A DNA stretch of 64,000 bases from Pezizomycotina sp. ARF18 (taxonomy: Eukaryota > Ascomycota), in NCBI GenBank assembly GCA_002224055.1, contig AZLU01000097.1, positions 1-64,000 of the forward strand. Direction: 5' to 3'. A model generated the notes under the pieces. It made no database searches and had not been told where the DNA came from. It saw only the letters and a list, made by a program, of their open reading frames with translations. Position numbers and translations under genes: made by a program. Below, piece after piece: positions 11,974 to 23,711 of the stretch. The stretch's first letter is position 1, and every line of letters begins with the position of its first letter.

Positions 11974-14468
11974 TAAATTTACTCATGATGATTCTCTTCC
12001 CTATATATGATTTCCTTTATCTCTGTTGTTTCTAATCGACGTCTCTTTTTTCCTATACTTTTATCGTTTATACTGCATTTCCCTCAGTCAGCTTTTCACG
12101 AAGCTTAATTTTCCCTAGCCATCTTGTCCCTTTACTGTTCTTGTTACATCTCTTTTATTTTCACAGCTTTGGAGAACCGAATGTTCGCAAGGGAGCTTCA
12201 GGGTATATGAGATCCTCTGTCAACTTTTTCTATCTTTTTATACTCTGAACCCTTCAATATCCTCACTCTCCTGCGTTTTTCTTACTCAATTTTCTCCTGT
12301 TTCTCTTTATTATATTGTATTCTTTTCTTTTTCTTAATGTTTTCTGGTTTTTGTTTCACTTATCAAGACATACGAGAACACTACGATTGTTTCTGTTAAT
12401 GACTTTCCTATATCTTAATTGTTATTATGTTTCCCTGTTTTCCCCTTGTATTTTTATTTTATTATATCGATTTTACGCGGCTCAGGACAATTAATATGAT
12501 TTTCTACTTCTTTTCTTAATTTTTCTCTTTATCGTCATTGTTTTTCATCAATAAAAAAAATTTCTTTTTCTTGGTATATCTCTATCTCTTCTCTTTCCTT
12601 TATATTTTTTATTATTTTTCCTGATTGTCTTTGTTTCTTTTTTACTTCTCTGGAGTAAGGGCAGCGCTTATCAATTGTGCTTCACAATTATCACGCTTTT
12701 GTACGGGACGGACTAAATGCATTCTTTCATCCATTTTATACCTGTCTGATTTACATATTCTGTTAACGTTATTTCTTTTCTTTTTTTTTATCTTCTGCCT
12801 TGTATATCTTTCACTTCACCTATCCCATTTTTCTGTCGAGACCAAATCCGCGTCTCTAAGCAAGAGTTTCGTGCATTAACATTTTCTTGTATCGCACCAG
12901 AGGATTACCTTTGAATCACGCAGTCTCTAGTTTATTCTTTCTTTCCTCTTTTTTGATACCTCTACCGTCGAGCCCGAATGTCCGGGCTTCTGCCGTCATG
13001 GTTATCTTCTATAAAGTGGGATAAAGTATTGCACCTTCTTCTTCGAGGTTCATTTTGAATCACGCGGTCTCAGTTTAATTTTTTTTTCTTCTGTTTTGAT
13101 ATCCCTCCTGTCAAGCTCTAGAGTTCGGACTTTCGGCGTCGTATTTATATTTCTATAAGATGGATTGAAGTACTGCGCCTTCTTCTTGAGATTCATTTCA
13201 TTATTCTCCATTCAGGTGGATTTATTATGTACTTATGTACTTCAGTGCATTTATTTTTTTTTCTTCATAGCACCCGAGTGTCCCCTTTAAATCGAAGTCT
13301 TCTTTTGATCGTTTTCTTTATCCTTCTGCTGAGCCCTGAAATGCAAGATTCCGGCGTCATGTTTATACTTCTAAGGGAGATGAAGTATTGCACCTTCTTC
13401 TTTCAGTTTCACTTCATGATTCTCCATTAAGGAGGATTTGTATGTAATTCAGTCTATTGCTAATTCAATTCATTCAAATCTTATCGATTTTCTACCGTTT
13501 TGTTTTCCTACTTTTTTGTTCTTACCACGTGCTCATTCGTATTACCTTGTTCTTTCATCTTACATGTACGATGCATACTCATATTGCTCTACAGGATCCC
13601 ACTTTACTATTATGTAAGAGTAGAAAATCTACTTTTCTTTCGTAAGCCCCTTTCTTAATATATCTTATTGAATCAGAAAAAAACACAGCTACTACCGTAT
13701 ATATATCGTGCGAGTTTACTCCTTTTCTGAGTAAACAATCTGAACCTCTTACAATACAATTTACCTAGTCTAAGCAGTGAGTTACACAAAATAGATCAGA
13801 AAATATATTTTAAATCTACAGCACAAGTAGTTACCGGGTAAAAGGCAAAAAGACTACGTATGAAGATAGATGTCCTCGGCATCATAAATAAATATTCTTT
13901 TCACGAGACAGGGAAAATATATAGAATAAGAAACCAACGGTGCCAACAGAAGAAGAAAATATTTCGTTTCCAGCGATACCGCAGTATTGTTTGTAGTTAA
14001 CAGAGTCATCCTGTGAAATACGTAGAAGCCTTCGCATATTTCAATTACTCCTTTATACTATTATATATAAAAAGGAGTCGTAAACAGTCTTCATTCGGTA
14101 GTAATTAATAATACGCCGCGACAGCTGTTGCAATATTCTTTTGAATACAACGTTTAATTTTCTGGAAAGCCCTCACTCACTTCTTGTAAGTGGAATTAAT
14201 GGTGGGAGAAGGCGAAAAACGGCAGACTATTTATTTTTATTTTGCTACTATTTGTTTTTAAAGTGCTTTGTATCCTTTAAAGGATGGAGCAACTGCGAGT
14301 GTTGGTTTTTTTTTTTTTTTTTTTTTTCGTGACCTGCCGAAGACAACAACATCATCGTTTCCTATTTTGCCTCTTTCTCCTCATCACTTTCCGAAATCTG
14401 CGCCCATCCTCATCTCTTATCACTTCTTGTATACAATTTTCGAAAACCCTCTCGATCCGTCCGCTACG
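11974..14468. other. T-rich intergenic sequence, no gene seen
   Basis: About 2.5 kb of T-rich DNA with no recognisable coding content. It includes a diverged tandem repeat, listed separately, and a poly-T run at about 14308-14328 just before the next gene. Confidence 0.4.
12905..13440. repeat. Three diverged tandem repeat units, about 140-200 bp each
   Basis: The phrase TTGAATCACGC[AG]GTCTC occurs at about 12910 and 13052. The phrase AGTA[TC]TGC[AG]CCTTCTTCTT occurs at about 13026, 13170 and 13385, each preceded by a G[CT]CGTC or GCGTC plus TTTAT-like stretch and TTCTA. Units 2 and 3 also share ATTCTCCATT[CA]AGG. No coding content is visible. The repeats sit in the 3' region of the membrane protein gene; their role is unknown. 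Confidence 0.6.
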
Positions 14469-15682
14469 ATGTACGACATTCTCCTCCTCCTCATTGTCCC
14501 CAGCTCTCCGACGCGAGCGCATACGTGCCCACCATCAACAGCACAAGCGGATGCTACGACGTCGGCACTCTTCCGCTTTGAGGAGAGATATCGGCCGCCT
14601 ACTCGCTTCCTCCACGCTGCCTTTTTCGTTAGCTTCGTCTCGGTATTTATGATCCTTAAGCTCGTACAGATCGACGTGAGGCGAAGCAATATCTTTCAAC
14701 CTCGAACGGGGTTTGCACAGAGTAGACGATCAGGAGAAGATTATGCGATTTTGCAGAGGTACTTCCAAGGCGATTCTGTTTTGGGTGGAGTACTTTGGGA
14801 TGGGGCAGGCGGGGTTTGTGGGGTTGCTGTTGGTGAGGGCTACTTCGAGCTCCGTTATTTCGCAAAGTGTGCGTGTGTGGTATTTACAACTGAGGGTGGT
14901 AACGTGTACTGACTTAATAAAATACCATTGCTCTAGTTGAAAGACGCACATAAACTCCTCCGCTCGCAATGCGCGCCGGCTCCCTTTCCTGCCAACCACA
15001 AGCACTTCGCCGAGGCCGTCTTCGCCGCTACGTTTCTGCTTTGCGTACTATTAGATCCGCTGTGGAACTCCGGCTGCCATCACTCGAACACCACCCGTAT
15101 CCCCTCTGCGAACAGAAACAAACAACGAACTACCCACCCGCCCCCTCATCAGCCTCGCCCTCCTCGCCTTCGGTTCCTCCGTATTCCTCTTCTTCAAAGG
15201 CATGAACACCGCAATAACCTACACCACGCACAACTACTTGATCTCCCTAACCGTCATCCTCTGCGTCTCGTCGGTGTTTAACATGATGTTTCAAACGCGG
15301 ATTGCGAGGATGAACTGCAGCGTTATAGGATTGGAGTGCTGCTTTCTTGTTCGCTGGCGCTGGGATTGTTGGATGGATTGTTCGGTTGATTAATGGGGTG
15401 GGATTTAATTTGGAGTGACAGTGGTTGTGAATGGCGTGTTATGTGCCGTTAGGGGCGGTATGTTGCTGTACGCTGGTGTGGGTGTTGGTGCTGGGAGGTA
15501 TGGTTGTTGCGGACGAAGGGGTGGAGGCAGGTGGTTGTTGTGAGTATAACCTCGTTTTTCTGAGAGGAGATGTTACGAAGATTTCTCATTCATACGATGA
15601 GATGGATGTGCATGATGCCTTTGCTTATCTTTACGAGGCTGCGCTGACGAAGAAAAATCACGATCTTCTCTTTAGACCTTGA
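14469..15682 (+). CDS. Unrecognised multi-span membrane protein
   Basis: The ATG at 14469 begins MYDILLLLIV. After a frame change comes an extracellular-looking stretch (SDASAYVPTINSTSGCYDVG) with an NST glycosylation sequon. A helix follows (HAAFFVSFVSVFMILKLVQI), then more hydrophobic stretches (YFGMGQAGFVGLLLV; FAEAVFAATFLLCVLLDPLW; LALLAFGSSVFLFFKG; NYLISLTVILCVSSVFNM). A late helix (LVWVLVLGGMVV) and an acidic C-terminus (DEMDVHDAFAYLYEAALTKK) end at 15680-15682. That makes about seven helices, with at least five frame changes. A short intron may lie around 14900-14935 (GGTAACGTG... CTCTAG). FLFFKGMNTAITYTTHNY loosely resembles the YFFLHGFHCYTLYAADHT segment of the gene at 9.3-12 kb, so the two may be distant relatives. 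I do not recognise the family. Confidence 0.45.
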
Positions 15683-16995
15683 GTGTTCTCGTGTAGGATT
15701 TTCCTCTGGCATAGCGCTCTCATATACGGTGGCTTAATGCAACGGAAATTTGATTTATCTAAGGCATTGTGCATTTATCAAAGGAAAGGAATGGAAGGCA
15801 TGCTATCCGTAAAGAATAACGCGAAGGGGAAAGAAAAACGAAAATATTATTAAACGGAGATATAATTTCACATCGGTCTTTCACTAAACGGCATCCAATT
15901 CCCCCTTTCTTCCTCGTCTTGTCTCTCGGAATTCCTTACTTTCTTTTTCCTATCAATATTAATAATCAATTTACGGTACGTTTTTACTCTTTTCAACCAT
16001 CCTAATATCTAAGCTCCAAGCAATATTCTTTTTCCCATATTTTTTTCTGGCGCATTTATATACAGCTTCCCTACGTATCTTTAAGTTTTTGTTCGTTTTC
16101 CTTCCCCTATGATTCCCATATTGCTTTTTGAGACTTACACGCATATCGTCGATCTGGTGAGTAATACATCCCTGAAACACAGTTCTAATTTTTTGGGCTA
16201 CCTACTACTTTACTTATCGGTAGCTCATACATAATCTCTTACTGCTTGAACCCTTTTTTCTTATATAGAGAACTCTATCTACAACTATTCTCTATTCTGT
16301 ATCATCATGCGTATTTACTCCCAAGATCCTCATCCCGGACAGGCTTAAAAATATCATGTCAGCTCAGCCATCTTGAACCTATCGTTCATCCCTTCCAAAA
16401 AATAAAAACTAAAAACTAAAAAAAAAAAGCAAAGCTGTTTTTCAAAATAGGTTTCCTTTTGCCCATTAAGGCTACGGCGGTCATTCGATGAAGTAAGCGA
16501 GGCCGATATTCATAAGCCCCCGGTCGTTTTGATAATTTTACACGCACAGGTGTTTCCAATTTCGTTTACTCGATCCAGGGTTTTAGATAATATTACATTC
16601 TAAGATATCATCATCATGGTAAAAATACGTATCTTCATGTTTTCGTCCAACTTCTTTGTTATGATCACGACAATTTCTTAGCGATAGGTAATTTCGACAT
16701 CAACCGCGAACGTGATAGATAGAGCGTGCACAGCACGCTTGAGCTCTCAAACTGGTTCTTTTATGATATCATCCCACATTTTCCCTATCTGACAGCCCTC
16801 TCCGCATTTGACAACCCCTCCTATATTTTGAATTCCATCAGTTCACTATCACCGGAGCTTCACATCCGTACAAATCGCTACAATCGCCAAACCCCCCCCC
16901 CCCCCATTCGACATATACGAAAAGCCGCCTGCAGCCCTACGAACTCATCCATTCCTACACTAATAAAACATCCAACCAATAAGAACCGATTCACG
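15683..16995. other. No gene seen
   Basis: A/T-rich intergenic sequence with a poly-C run at about 16894-16905. No conserved coding content is seen on either strand. The part next to 16996 probably holds the promoter of the LURP-one-like gene. Confidence 0.4.
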
Positions 16996-17715
16996 ATGAA
17001 CCGCCGCCGCCCAAATTGTATCTTCCCCGCAATTCGCGCTCCCCGCGCGAAACGCTCGTCCTCAAGAGAAACTTTTCTCACTCTCCGGCGACCCTTCGAC
17101 ATCATGACCGTCGAAAAAGTACCCGTATTTAAATCGCGGGTAACGCTCTCGCTAAGCTCCAAGAAGACGTTCACGGACATGCAGGGAACGAGCTGTTTGT
17201 GCTGAAGAAGGAACATTTACATATTCATTCTACGTACCACGCGGAGAACGCGGCGGGGCAGAAATTGTTTGAGGTTAAGAGTAAATTCTCACGTAAGTAG
17301 ATTCGACTTCCCGTTATGGGTGTTTCTATCCCGTACTTTTTTTTATTTTCCCACAGGAGAGAGTGAGCAAGAGAGAACGAGTGCTGACGCCCTCATTAAC
17401 AGTCGGAAAATCTAAGGCCGCGTAACCTTCAACGACCCCAACGGCGTCAAGCACGTGCTCCTAATGAAAGGAACTTCTTCGATACAAATCCGAAATCATC
17501 GACGAGGCCACGGACGCCGTCGTAGCCACGATCGATAGAAAATGTTTAATCTCAGAGAGTTCTTTGGGGTCAACAGACGTACGCGCTTAGTGTCGCTCCG
17601 GCGTTGATATGGCGATGATGTGTGCTGCTTGTGTTGTTTTGATGAGATGCAGAATGAGGGAATAATTAGGCGTACAATGGCGGATAAGGGAATTCAGGGG
17701 CGGAAAAGAGGCTAG
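16996..17715 (+). CDS. LURP-one-related / Tubby C-terminal-like protein
   Basis: This is a single-domain protein of the LOR family (Pfam LOR, PF04525; Tubby-C-like barrel). Family-typical pieces occur in order: PRETLVLK; FSLSGDPFDIMT; KVPVFK; SLSSKKTFTDMQGNELFVLK; KEHLHIHSTYHAENAAG; QKLFEVKSKFS; TFNDPNGVKHVLLMKG; SEIIDEATDAVVATIDRK; MFNLREFFG; QQTYALSVAPGVDMAMM; CFDEMQNEG; stop at 17713-17715. They are spread over several frames separated by single-base breaks. An intron at 17293-17356 (CAC|GTAAGT to CCACAG) follows KSKFS. Known family members lack enzyme motifs; plant LURP1 is linked to defence, and fungal members are uncharacterised. At roughly 210-225 aa it matches the usual length. The call is firm at family level; the function is unknown. 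Confidence 0.85.
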
Positions 17716-18113
17716 CGGCGTCGTGTAAAATTGGTCTCCCACGGCTTACGTTGGATTTTGCTTTGATTAGACGCTCTCTTGAAATCATTATCACGCTTTT
17801 TCTACTGTGATCTCTTCACAATCCAAATGCCTTTGATTTTTGCTTGCGAATCTAAAGCTGACACGGATACCAAAAAAAGTGCCGTGAATATGCGATCATT
17901 GCGTGTTTTGTGCGTGTCGTTTTTAAGCCTCGGCAATTAAAAGAATCGCGTAAGTTTTACCCCAGGAAATTCGCAATTCCCCCACACCAATAAGAAAGGC
18001 GTATAAAAACCCCCGAAACCTCCGCCGAGTCGTCGCTTTTTCTTTCAAGATCACAAACTTTTTCAAAGTCACGAGAGTCCAGAGCCTTGACCCGAGCCTC
18101 AAAAACCGCAATC
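17716..18113. other. Promoter and 5' region of the Cyb2-like gene
   Basis: About 400 bp without coding content separate the LURP-one-like stop and the next start. The last 50 bases before the start, rich in CAAA and TTTTC, look like a fungal leader. Confidence 0.35.
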
Positions 18114-19968
18114 ATGTCTGACAAGCTCATCGACGCGGCGGAAGGTACTGTTTATCCTCTTTTCTCTCCTTTTCCTGATCTTGTTGCTGACCATCGCTTA
18201 AACCGCAGTCGCGAAGCACAACACCACCGAATCCTGCTGGGTAATCCTTTACGGCAACGTCTACGATGTACAAAAGCTCCCTTTCCTACTCTACTCCCTC
18301 CTCCACATCTTCATCCGCTAACAAGTCCACTCGCCGCAGGTAACCTCATTCCTCCCCAACCACCCGGCGGATCCCACGTAATACTCCAACTCGCCGGCCG
18401 CGACGCGACGGACGAGTACGACCCAATCCCCCTTCCGGTCTCCTCGAATCTACCCTCCCCGCCACCGCCTTCCTCGGCCGCGTCGATTCCTCCACCATAC
18501 CTTCACACAGCTACGACTACAGCGCAGCTCGACCTCCCTATTCAACCCCGGTTCCGCGTACCCTACTCGTGGTCGTCCCCTACTTCCCCGTCGAGCTGGA
18601 GTTCTACATCCTACCCCTCCCCGTTCGCGAGTAGCGGATTAAACTCGCCACGAAAAATACCGGAGAAGTTAAATAAAGATGAACTGGAGAATATTCTTAA
18701 CTTGACGGAATTCGAAATGTTAGCGAAGAAGATGCTCAGCGATAAAGCGTGGGCGTATTATAGTTCCGCCGGTGACGATTTATTGTCGAAGAATAGGAAT
18801 ACGGCGGATTACAGGGCTATTGTTTTAGGCCGAGGATTTTCAGGGATGTTGCGGAGGTAGATACTGCGGTAGTATGCTGGGGAGGAAGGTGTCGTTGCCG
18901 TTTATGTTAGTCCGGCCGCGATGCGAGGTTGGGACATAGGGATGGGGAGTGGGGTATTGGGAGAGCGTGCGGGAGGAACGGTATAATGCAGTTGGTATCG
19001 AATAGCGCGAGTCAATCCGTCGAAGACATTGTTGATAATCCGTACCCGACGCAATGCAGGGTTGTTATGGAAACGACGGGAAACAGGTATGGGGTTTCCA
19101 ACTGTACGTCACCACCGACATTAAAAAATCCGAAGAGACGCTCCGGCGCGTCGAAAGAACGGGAAATACGCCTTCGTAGCGTTAACGTTAGACGCCGTCT
19201 GGCCGGGAAAACGCGAAGCGGACGAGCGCGTTAAGAACGCTGGAACACCGGAGCAAAAATCCGCAATCGGGACGGGTGGTATTAGAAAAATCAAAGCCGG
19301 AAAAAGGACTTGCCAGGGCGCTTTTTAGTGGTATGGCGAGTAACATGACGTGGAAGGAGACGTTACCGTGGCTATATAAGAACACGAAATTACCCGTTGT
19401 GCTCAAGGGAATACAGACCTGGGAGGACGCGCTGATCGCGAGTAAGACGGAGGGTATCAAGGGTATCATCGTTAGTAATCACGGCGGCCGTAGCCTGGAT
19501 ACGGCGCCCAGCAGCGTGCAGGTACTGCTGGAGATACGGCGGTACGCGCCGGAGGTGTTTGATAAGTTGGAGGTGTGGGTCGACGGCGGTATTAAGCGCG
19601 GTACGGACGTTGTTAAGGCGTTATGTTTGGGTGCGAAGGCGGTGGGTATTGGGAGGGCGGCGCTGTTCGGGTTAGGTGTTGGTGGGATCGATGGTGTGGA
19701 GAGAACTATTACGATATTGAGGAGGAGATCGAGACGACGCTTAGGTTGTTGGGGTGTAGGAGCGTGTCGGAGCTGGGGATGGAATACGTAAGTGGCTTAC
19801 GAGCTTCCATCGTGCTTGTGTCCTTTCTTGACGTGAAAAAGCTTCATAAGCTAACGAGCTCTTTTTTTTTTTTATGATCATAGATCAATACGAGAGCACT
19901 CGACCCCTTATTTGGGATGCCGGCTCGAAGGACGAACTACTTTACTACAAGATGAAGTCTAAGCTGTA
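18114..19968 (+). CDS. Cytochrome b2-like FMN-dependent L-lactate dehydrogenase
   Basis: The N-terminal cytochrome b5 domain is [10 protein letters not shown] | [20 protein letters not shown] | [13 protein letters not shown], with the heme-binding HPGG. A flexible Pro/Ser-rich hinge follows, then the FMN alpha-hydroxy-acid dehydrogenase barrel: [139 protein letters not shown] (catalytic His in SNHGGR), [20 protein letters not shown] and [12 protein letters not shown]. The C-terminus is INTRALDP to KMKSKL. Introns lie at 18145-18208, 18268-18339 and 19788-19883. The enzyme oxidises L-lactate to pyruvate and passes electrons via heme to cytochrome c, classically in the mitochondrial intermembrane space. 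I see no long presequence, so the substrate and location are less sure. At least ten single-base breaks interrupt the frame. Confidence 0.9.
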
Positions 19969-20636
19969 GAGGGAGGCATTCGACTAATTTTAGTCCCTTT
20001 TCAGTTTCCCTGTGCAGTATTGCCATTATGAAAGCATACTGTGGTATTCACAGCCATGTTTATGTCTTTTGTTTCCTTACCACATGCGTTATTATGTATT
20101 TCTACCTACGATTGCATACTTTTTTCACATATATTCAGATATCCCCTGCGGGGAATGTAGCATATAACTAGCTGGCCATTGGAATGATACTTAAGCATTA
20201 CCAATTCGAATGAAACAACCATCTTGGAACAATGGGTCATGCGCACAGAACAGTATCATCATTACGGTGTAGGAGAAGAAATAAATAATCACATGATGAA
20301 TTAAAAATCTTTCTTAAAAATCGAGAAACGAGATCGGAGAGATGAGAGTATAGAATCATAGTACGACTCTCAGTTCGTAGTGAGGGTATTCGAGGGGGAA
20401 AGGGACATCTTTTACTACGGAGCTGTTGAATAAATATCTCGTTTTTCACAGTAAACATATATCGCGCATTCATAAGGAAAACGCCACCCAAGGAAATTTT
20501 GCTGGAGTTTTCTTCCTCTTTAATCTGTTAAAATTGTTTTATCAATGTTCTTCCTTATTGAACGTCAGCTTTCAGTAGACCTGGATCCAATCCGCCTATT
20601 TCCATATCTCTTGCGCTGAGGCAAGTTCCGTATCGC
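19969..20636. other. Intergenic region between convergent genes
   Basis: This holds the 3' flanks of the Cyb2-like gene (+) and of the first Myb-like gene (-). No coding content or structured RNA is seen. Confidence 0.4.
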
Positions 20637-21040
20637 TTACTCCTCCTGACCAGAAACTTCCGCATCATCTCCATCGCTTTCCGGGTTCTTCTTCCCCTTC
20701 TTTCCCACGGCCTTCTTACCGGTAGGTTTCTTCGTAACTTTCGACCCTTTCGTATTGGCAGACAAAACGTCCTCGTTTTGTTACCGCTGGACTTCGCGAG
20801 GTTATCCTGGTGCGCTTCTGCAGCCTCGCGAAGCGCATCTTGGCCGCTCCGACGGTGACGATACCGGCTTCGGCGCAGACGCGGTTCCAGTCGACGGAAG
20901 CCTGGTGCAAAATCATGTATCAGTATAGGTGTAATGTATAAGGAAGAAAAAAAGTCTGGGACGGGAGGCGTTTACTTACCTTGACCTGGCTGAGGATGCA
21001 CAGGAGCAGGGAAACGTCGGAGGTTGCGTCTGCGGCTTTC

Positions 21041-21042
<2 letters not shown>
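20637..21042 (-). CDS. Myb/SANT-like DNA-binding protein, paralogue 1
   Basis: Exon 1 (21042-20980) encodes MKAADATSDVSLLLCILSQVK. An intron (20979-20902, GTAAGT to CACCAG) follows, then exon 2 opens with ASVDWNRVCAEAGIVTVGAA and KMRFARLQK. This is the short fungal Myb-like domain: hydrophobic helix 1 with a [LF]LxCI core, a [VIF]DW turn, and a recognition helix with a GAA/KxRFxRL core. The tail HQDNLAKSSGN, DVLSANTKGSKVTKKPTGKK and an acidic end to the stop at 20637-20639 needs two single-base frame changes. At about 125 aa the protein has the usual length for such genes. Family members are presumed DNA-binding nuclear proteins of unknown target. A run of 28 A lies directly before the ATG on the coding strand. 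Confidence 0.75.
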
Positions 21043-21072
<30 letters not shown>

Positions 21073-21838
21073 TTTCCAGATTTTCCGGTAGGAGTTTTCT
21101 TGAGAGTCTCGTTTCTAGGTGTTAAAAGCTATTGCAGGTAGATATTTTATGTTCCGTTTGTCAAGAGGGGAGTAGAAAAGGGACAGGCTTTTCAGCTTTT
21201 GGGAATGTGGGATGTTTTTTACCGCAGGTATGAAGAGTAGTGGAAAAGGATGAGATGTGAGTAAGAAACGTTATAAAGCGCGGGCTCGCAGGGGGTGCTA
21301 GTCAAATATGGTTGATAAATAGATTCGAAGAATACTGCTAAACAAACACTTTGAGCAAGCAGCTAGAAAGTTCAAGAGACGTCGAGTACGTACTGCGACC
21401 ATCGATGCACCGTTCCCTATAGCACGGAATTGTAAATGAAAACGGTCTCCCACATGGAAAGATTGGAAAAAGTTTAGCTCCGATACTTGTTCAATGGAAC
21501 TTTTCAAATTCGTGAACATCGTATTTTTGTAACAAAATAGCTACAAATTTCTCATTAAAATGCAAAGCAAATCTTTGGGGCTTAACAATATACTCTAAAC
21601 ACGTAGTTAGACCGAATAGAGTCACATTGTTTAATCTTAGAAAAATCTGGGGGTGATAGTGGGGAAGTATATATAAATAATTGAGGAAAAACGACGGTGT
21701 TATGCATTGTGTTTTGGAGCCCCAACGGCACCCTCTGACCCTGTGTTCCAAACATTGCATTTCTCCTTACGTCTCCCGAATCCGATAGAAAAGAGGTTTT
21801 TAGCATGATCAAGTCACCCTTTAAACTTCAAAAATCTC
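21043..21838. other. Intergenic sequence in the Myb-like cluster
   Basis: A T-run (21043-21069) abuts the start of paralogue 1. The rest has no coding content I can support. The downstream end of paralogue 2 follows at 21839. Confidence 0.4.
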
Positions 21839-22345
21839 TTAATCATCCTCCTCCATACTCTCATCCTCATCATGGTTAACTTCCTTCTTCACCTTCCTCT
21901 TCCCACTACCCTTTTCTTCGTAACCCTCGACGCCTTCGGAGCAGCAGACAAAACATCAACCGAACCCTTCTTTCCACTCGCATTCTTGCTCGTATCAGTG
22001 ACAGAAGCACTCGCGGCGGTGGTGGTAGAAGAAGTAGCAGTCGAAGCATGACAGTTGTCCTCTTGATGCGCGCGAAGCGCTGACGCGCGGCGTTCCAGGA
22101 TGCGATACCCGCGGAGGCGGCGGCGCGGTGCCAGTCTATCGGACCCTACAAAAATATTAGTCCAATTGTTTTTTTTTTTTTTTTTTTTTTTTTTTTGCAA
22201 TGAAAGAGAGAATGGGAGCGTAAAAAGGGGAAACTTTTGAGCTGAGGAAAAAGGGGGTGGAGGAGGGTGAGGATGAAGTATACATTTAGTTGCTCGATGA
22301 TAGAGACAAGCAGGCGGACATCCTCGGCCGGGTCGATTTTGTCAT
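21839..22345 (-). CDS. Myb/SANT-like DNA-binding protein, paralogue 2
   Basis: The start is probably the ATG at 22345, one base out of frame with KIDPAEDVRLLVSIIEQLN. An intron (22283-22146) containing a 29-nt homopolymer separates this from GPIDWHRAAASAGIASWNAA, RQRFARI. The intron sits at the same place as in the other paralogues. After one frame change the tail reads QEDNCHASTATSSTTTAASA, then SVDVLSAAPKASRVTKKKGS, and an acidic end ESMEEDD to the stop at 21839-21841. Together the order is helix 1, DW turn, recognition helix, then a Ser/Thr-rich linker and a Lys-rich DVLS motif. About 125 aa. DNA binding is inferred from the family. Confidence 0.72.
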
Positions 22346-23222
22346 CGTTTGTTTTATATATGGAAAATCTGGAGTTCTTATTGTTCACGACTTGTCTGTT
22401 TTCCTTCAAGTGTGCAATTAGATATGTGTCGCGGAAAGTGATTCACGATTCGAGTGTTTAGTTTTTTTTTGTGTACGGGCTGTAAAGATTGGGAAGGGGC
22501 TTTACGGGGAAATACTTCTTGTTTCTTATTTATGGATTGTTTACTTAACTATCGAAGGAAATATAGCGAAAGATTGAATGGACTGTTTTGCAGACATTTC
22601 AAAAAGGAATCACGCATTGATTGGTCTCTAGAGCTGTCGAGTATAGCCCAGAAACCTGTCCTATCTATTCTCTGCTTTGTTCGTCGTAGAACTTCGCGTC
22701 CGAACTAGGACCTGCTACGACCTCAAAAGAGTAATCCATATGTAATTGTTGATTCTCCGGTTAACAAAGCACAGGATTTGGATTATTCCAGTTGGAACAT
22801 GGATCAACCAATGGAGTACATGTGCACGCATAAAATTTCACCCCAAACAAACGTGGATAAACTCATGACATTATTTGCTTTCCAACTTTCTAGAAGTGCG
22901 CTTGATACTACGTATTTCTTGGTTATTTGGGGAAAAGAGAAAGCGCGCTTGAAGACATTTCAGAAAACAAATTACTAGCTTATGCATACATCTTGATTAA
23001 TAAAAAAAGAATAAAATGCTTAACGTCGTGAGAAGAAAAAGGAATGAGGAAATGTATGAATGAAATGATACGATGGATCTTGGTATTCTGCTTCCATTAT
23101 CAAACTCCCTCCAAGGCCATTTGTATTCTCTGCTCCTTTTCAAAAGTCTACGCATATTTATATTTAGCTCCTCAAAGCATAAACTAGTCTCTTTGCCAAA
23201 TTCTCCGGGCCCTTTTCAGACC
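22346..23222. other. Intergenic sequence, no gene seen
   Basis: No conserved coding content on either strand. It separates two minus-strand Myb-like genes. Confidence 0.4.
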
Positions 23223-23711
23223 TCATTCCTCAGCTTCGGTAGAAGTAACCTCGACAGATCCTTCATCTTCTCCTTCAACATCACTATCAGGCGTCATCTC
23301 CTTCGCTTTCTTCCTTTTCCACGCTTGCCTTCCTTGGGGCTCTTGCCGGCCTTCTTAGTAACTTTCGAAGCCTTAGGAGAAAGAGCTCCACTACAGGCGG
23401 CAACGTCGTCGCCGGTGGCTGCGGCGATTTACTTCTTGTAGAAATCCTTGGCGCGCTTGAAGCGTTTTTGCGCAGCGCCGGCACTTACGACGTCGACGTC
23501 TTTGGCGATGGCTTGCCAGTCAATGCTGCCCTATAGAGAGAAATACTTTGTTAGCGAATGTGTTGTGTGTTATTATTGAAGTGGAACAGTAATCAGGTGA
23601 AAGTCGGCGAGGAAAGGCTGCAGAGAAAAGGTATTTGAGATTTTCTACCTGCAGCTGTTCGATGATACATAGGAAAAGGTGAACATCTTCCGTGCGCGTT
23701 CTGACGGGCAT
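23223..23711 (-). CDS. Myb/SANT-like DNA-binding protein, paralogue 3
   Basis: Exon 1 (23711-23649) encodes MPVRTRTEDVHLFLCIIEQL plus Q. The intron is 23648-23531. Exon 2 encodes GSIDWQAIAKDVDVVSAGAA and QKRFKRAKDFYKK, then an in-frame TAA. The same frame continues as IAAATGDDVAACSGALSPKA, SKVTKKAGKSPKEGKRGKG, and after one frame change KEMTPDSDVEGEDEGSV to a stop at 23223-23225. The tail matches the basic ALS/DVLS-SKVTKK tail plus acidic end of its paralogues, so the TAA breaks a formerly or really continuous protein. Either the functional product ends right after the Myb-like domain, or the TAA is an error or a recent mutation. Both exons have the family intron position. Confidence 0.72.

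Noticed and set aside
16996-19968. Programmed frameshifting or overlapping coding as the reason for multi-frame genes
   Set aside because: Too many breaks per gene, no shared slippery site or downstream structure, and conserved genes from unrelated families are all affected. Sequence error explains it better.
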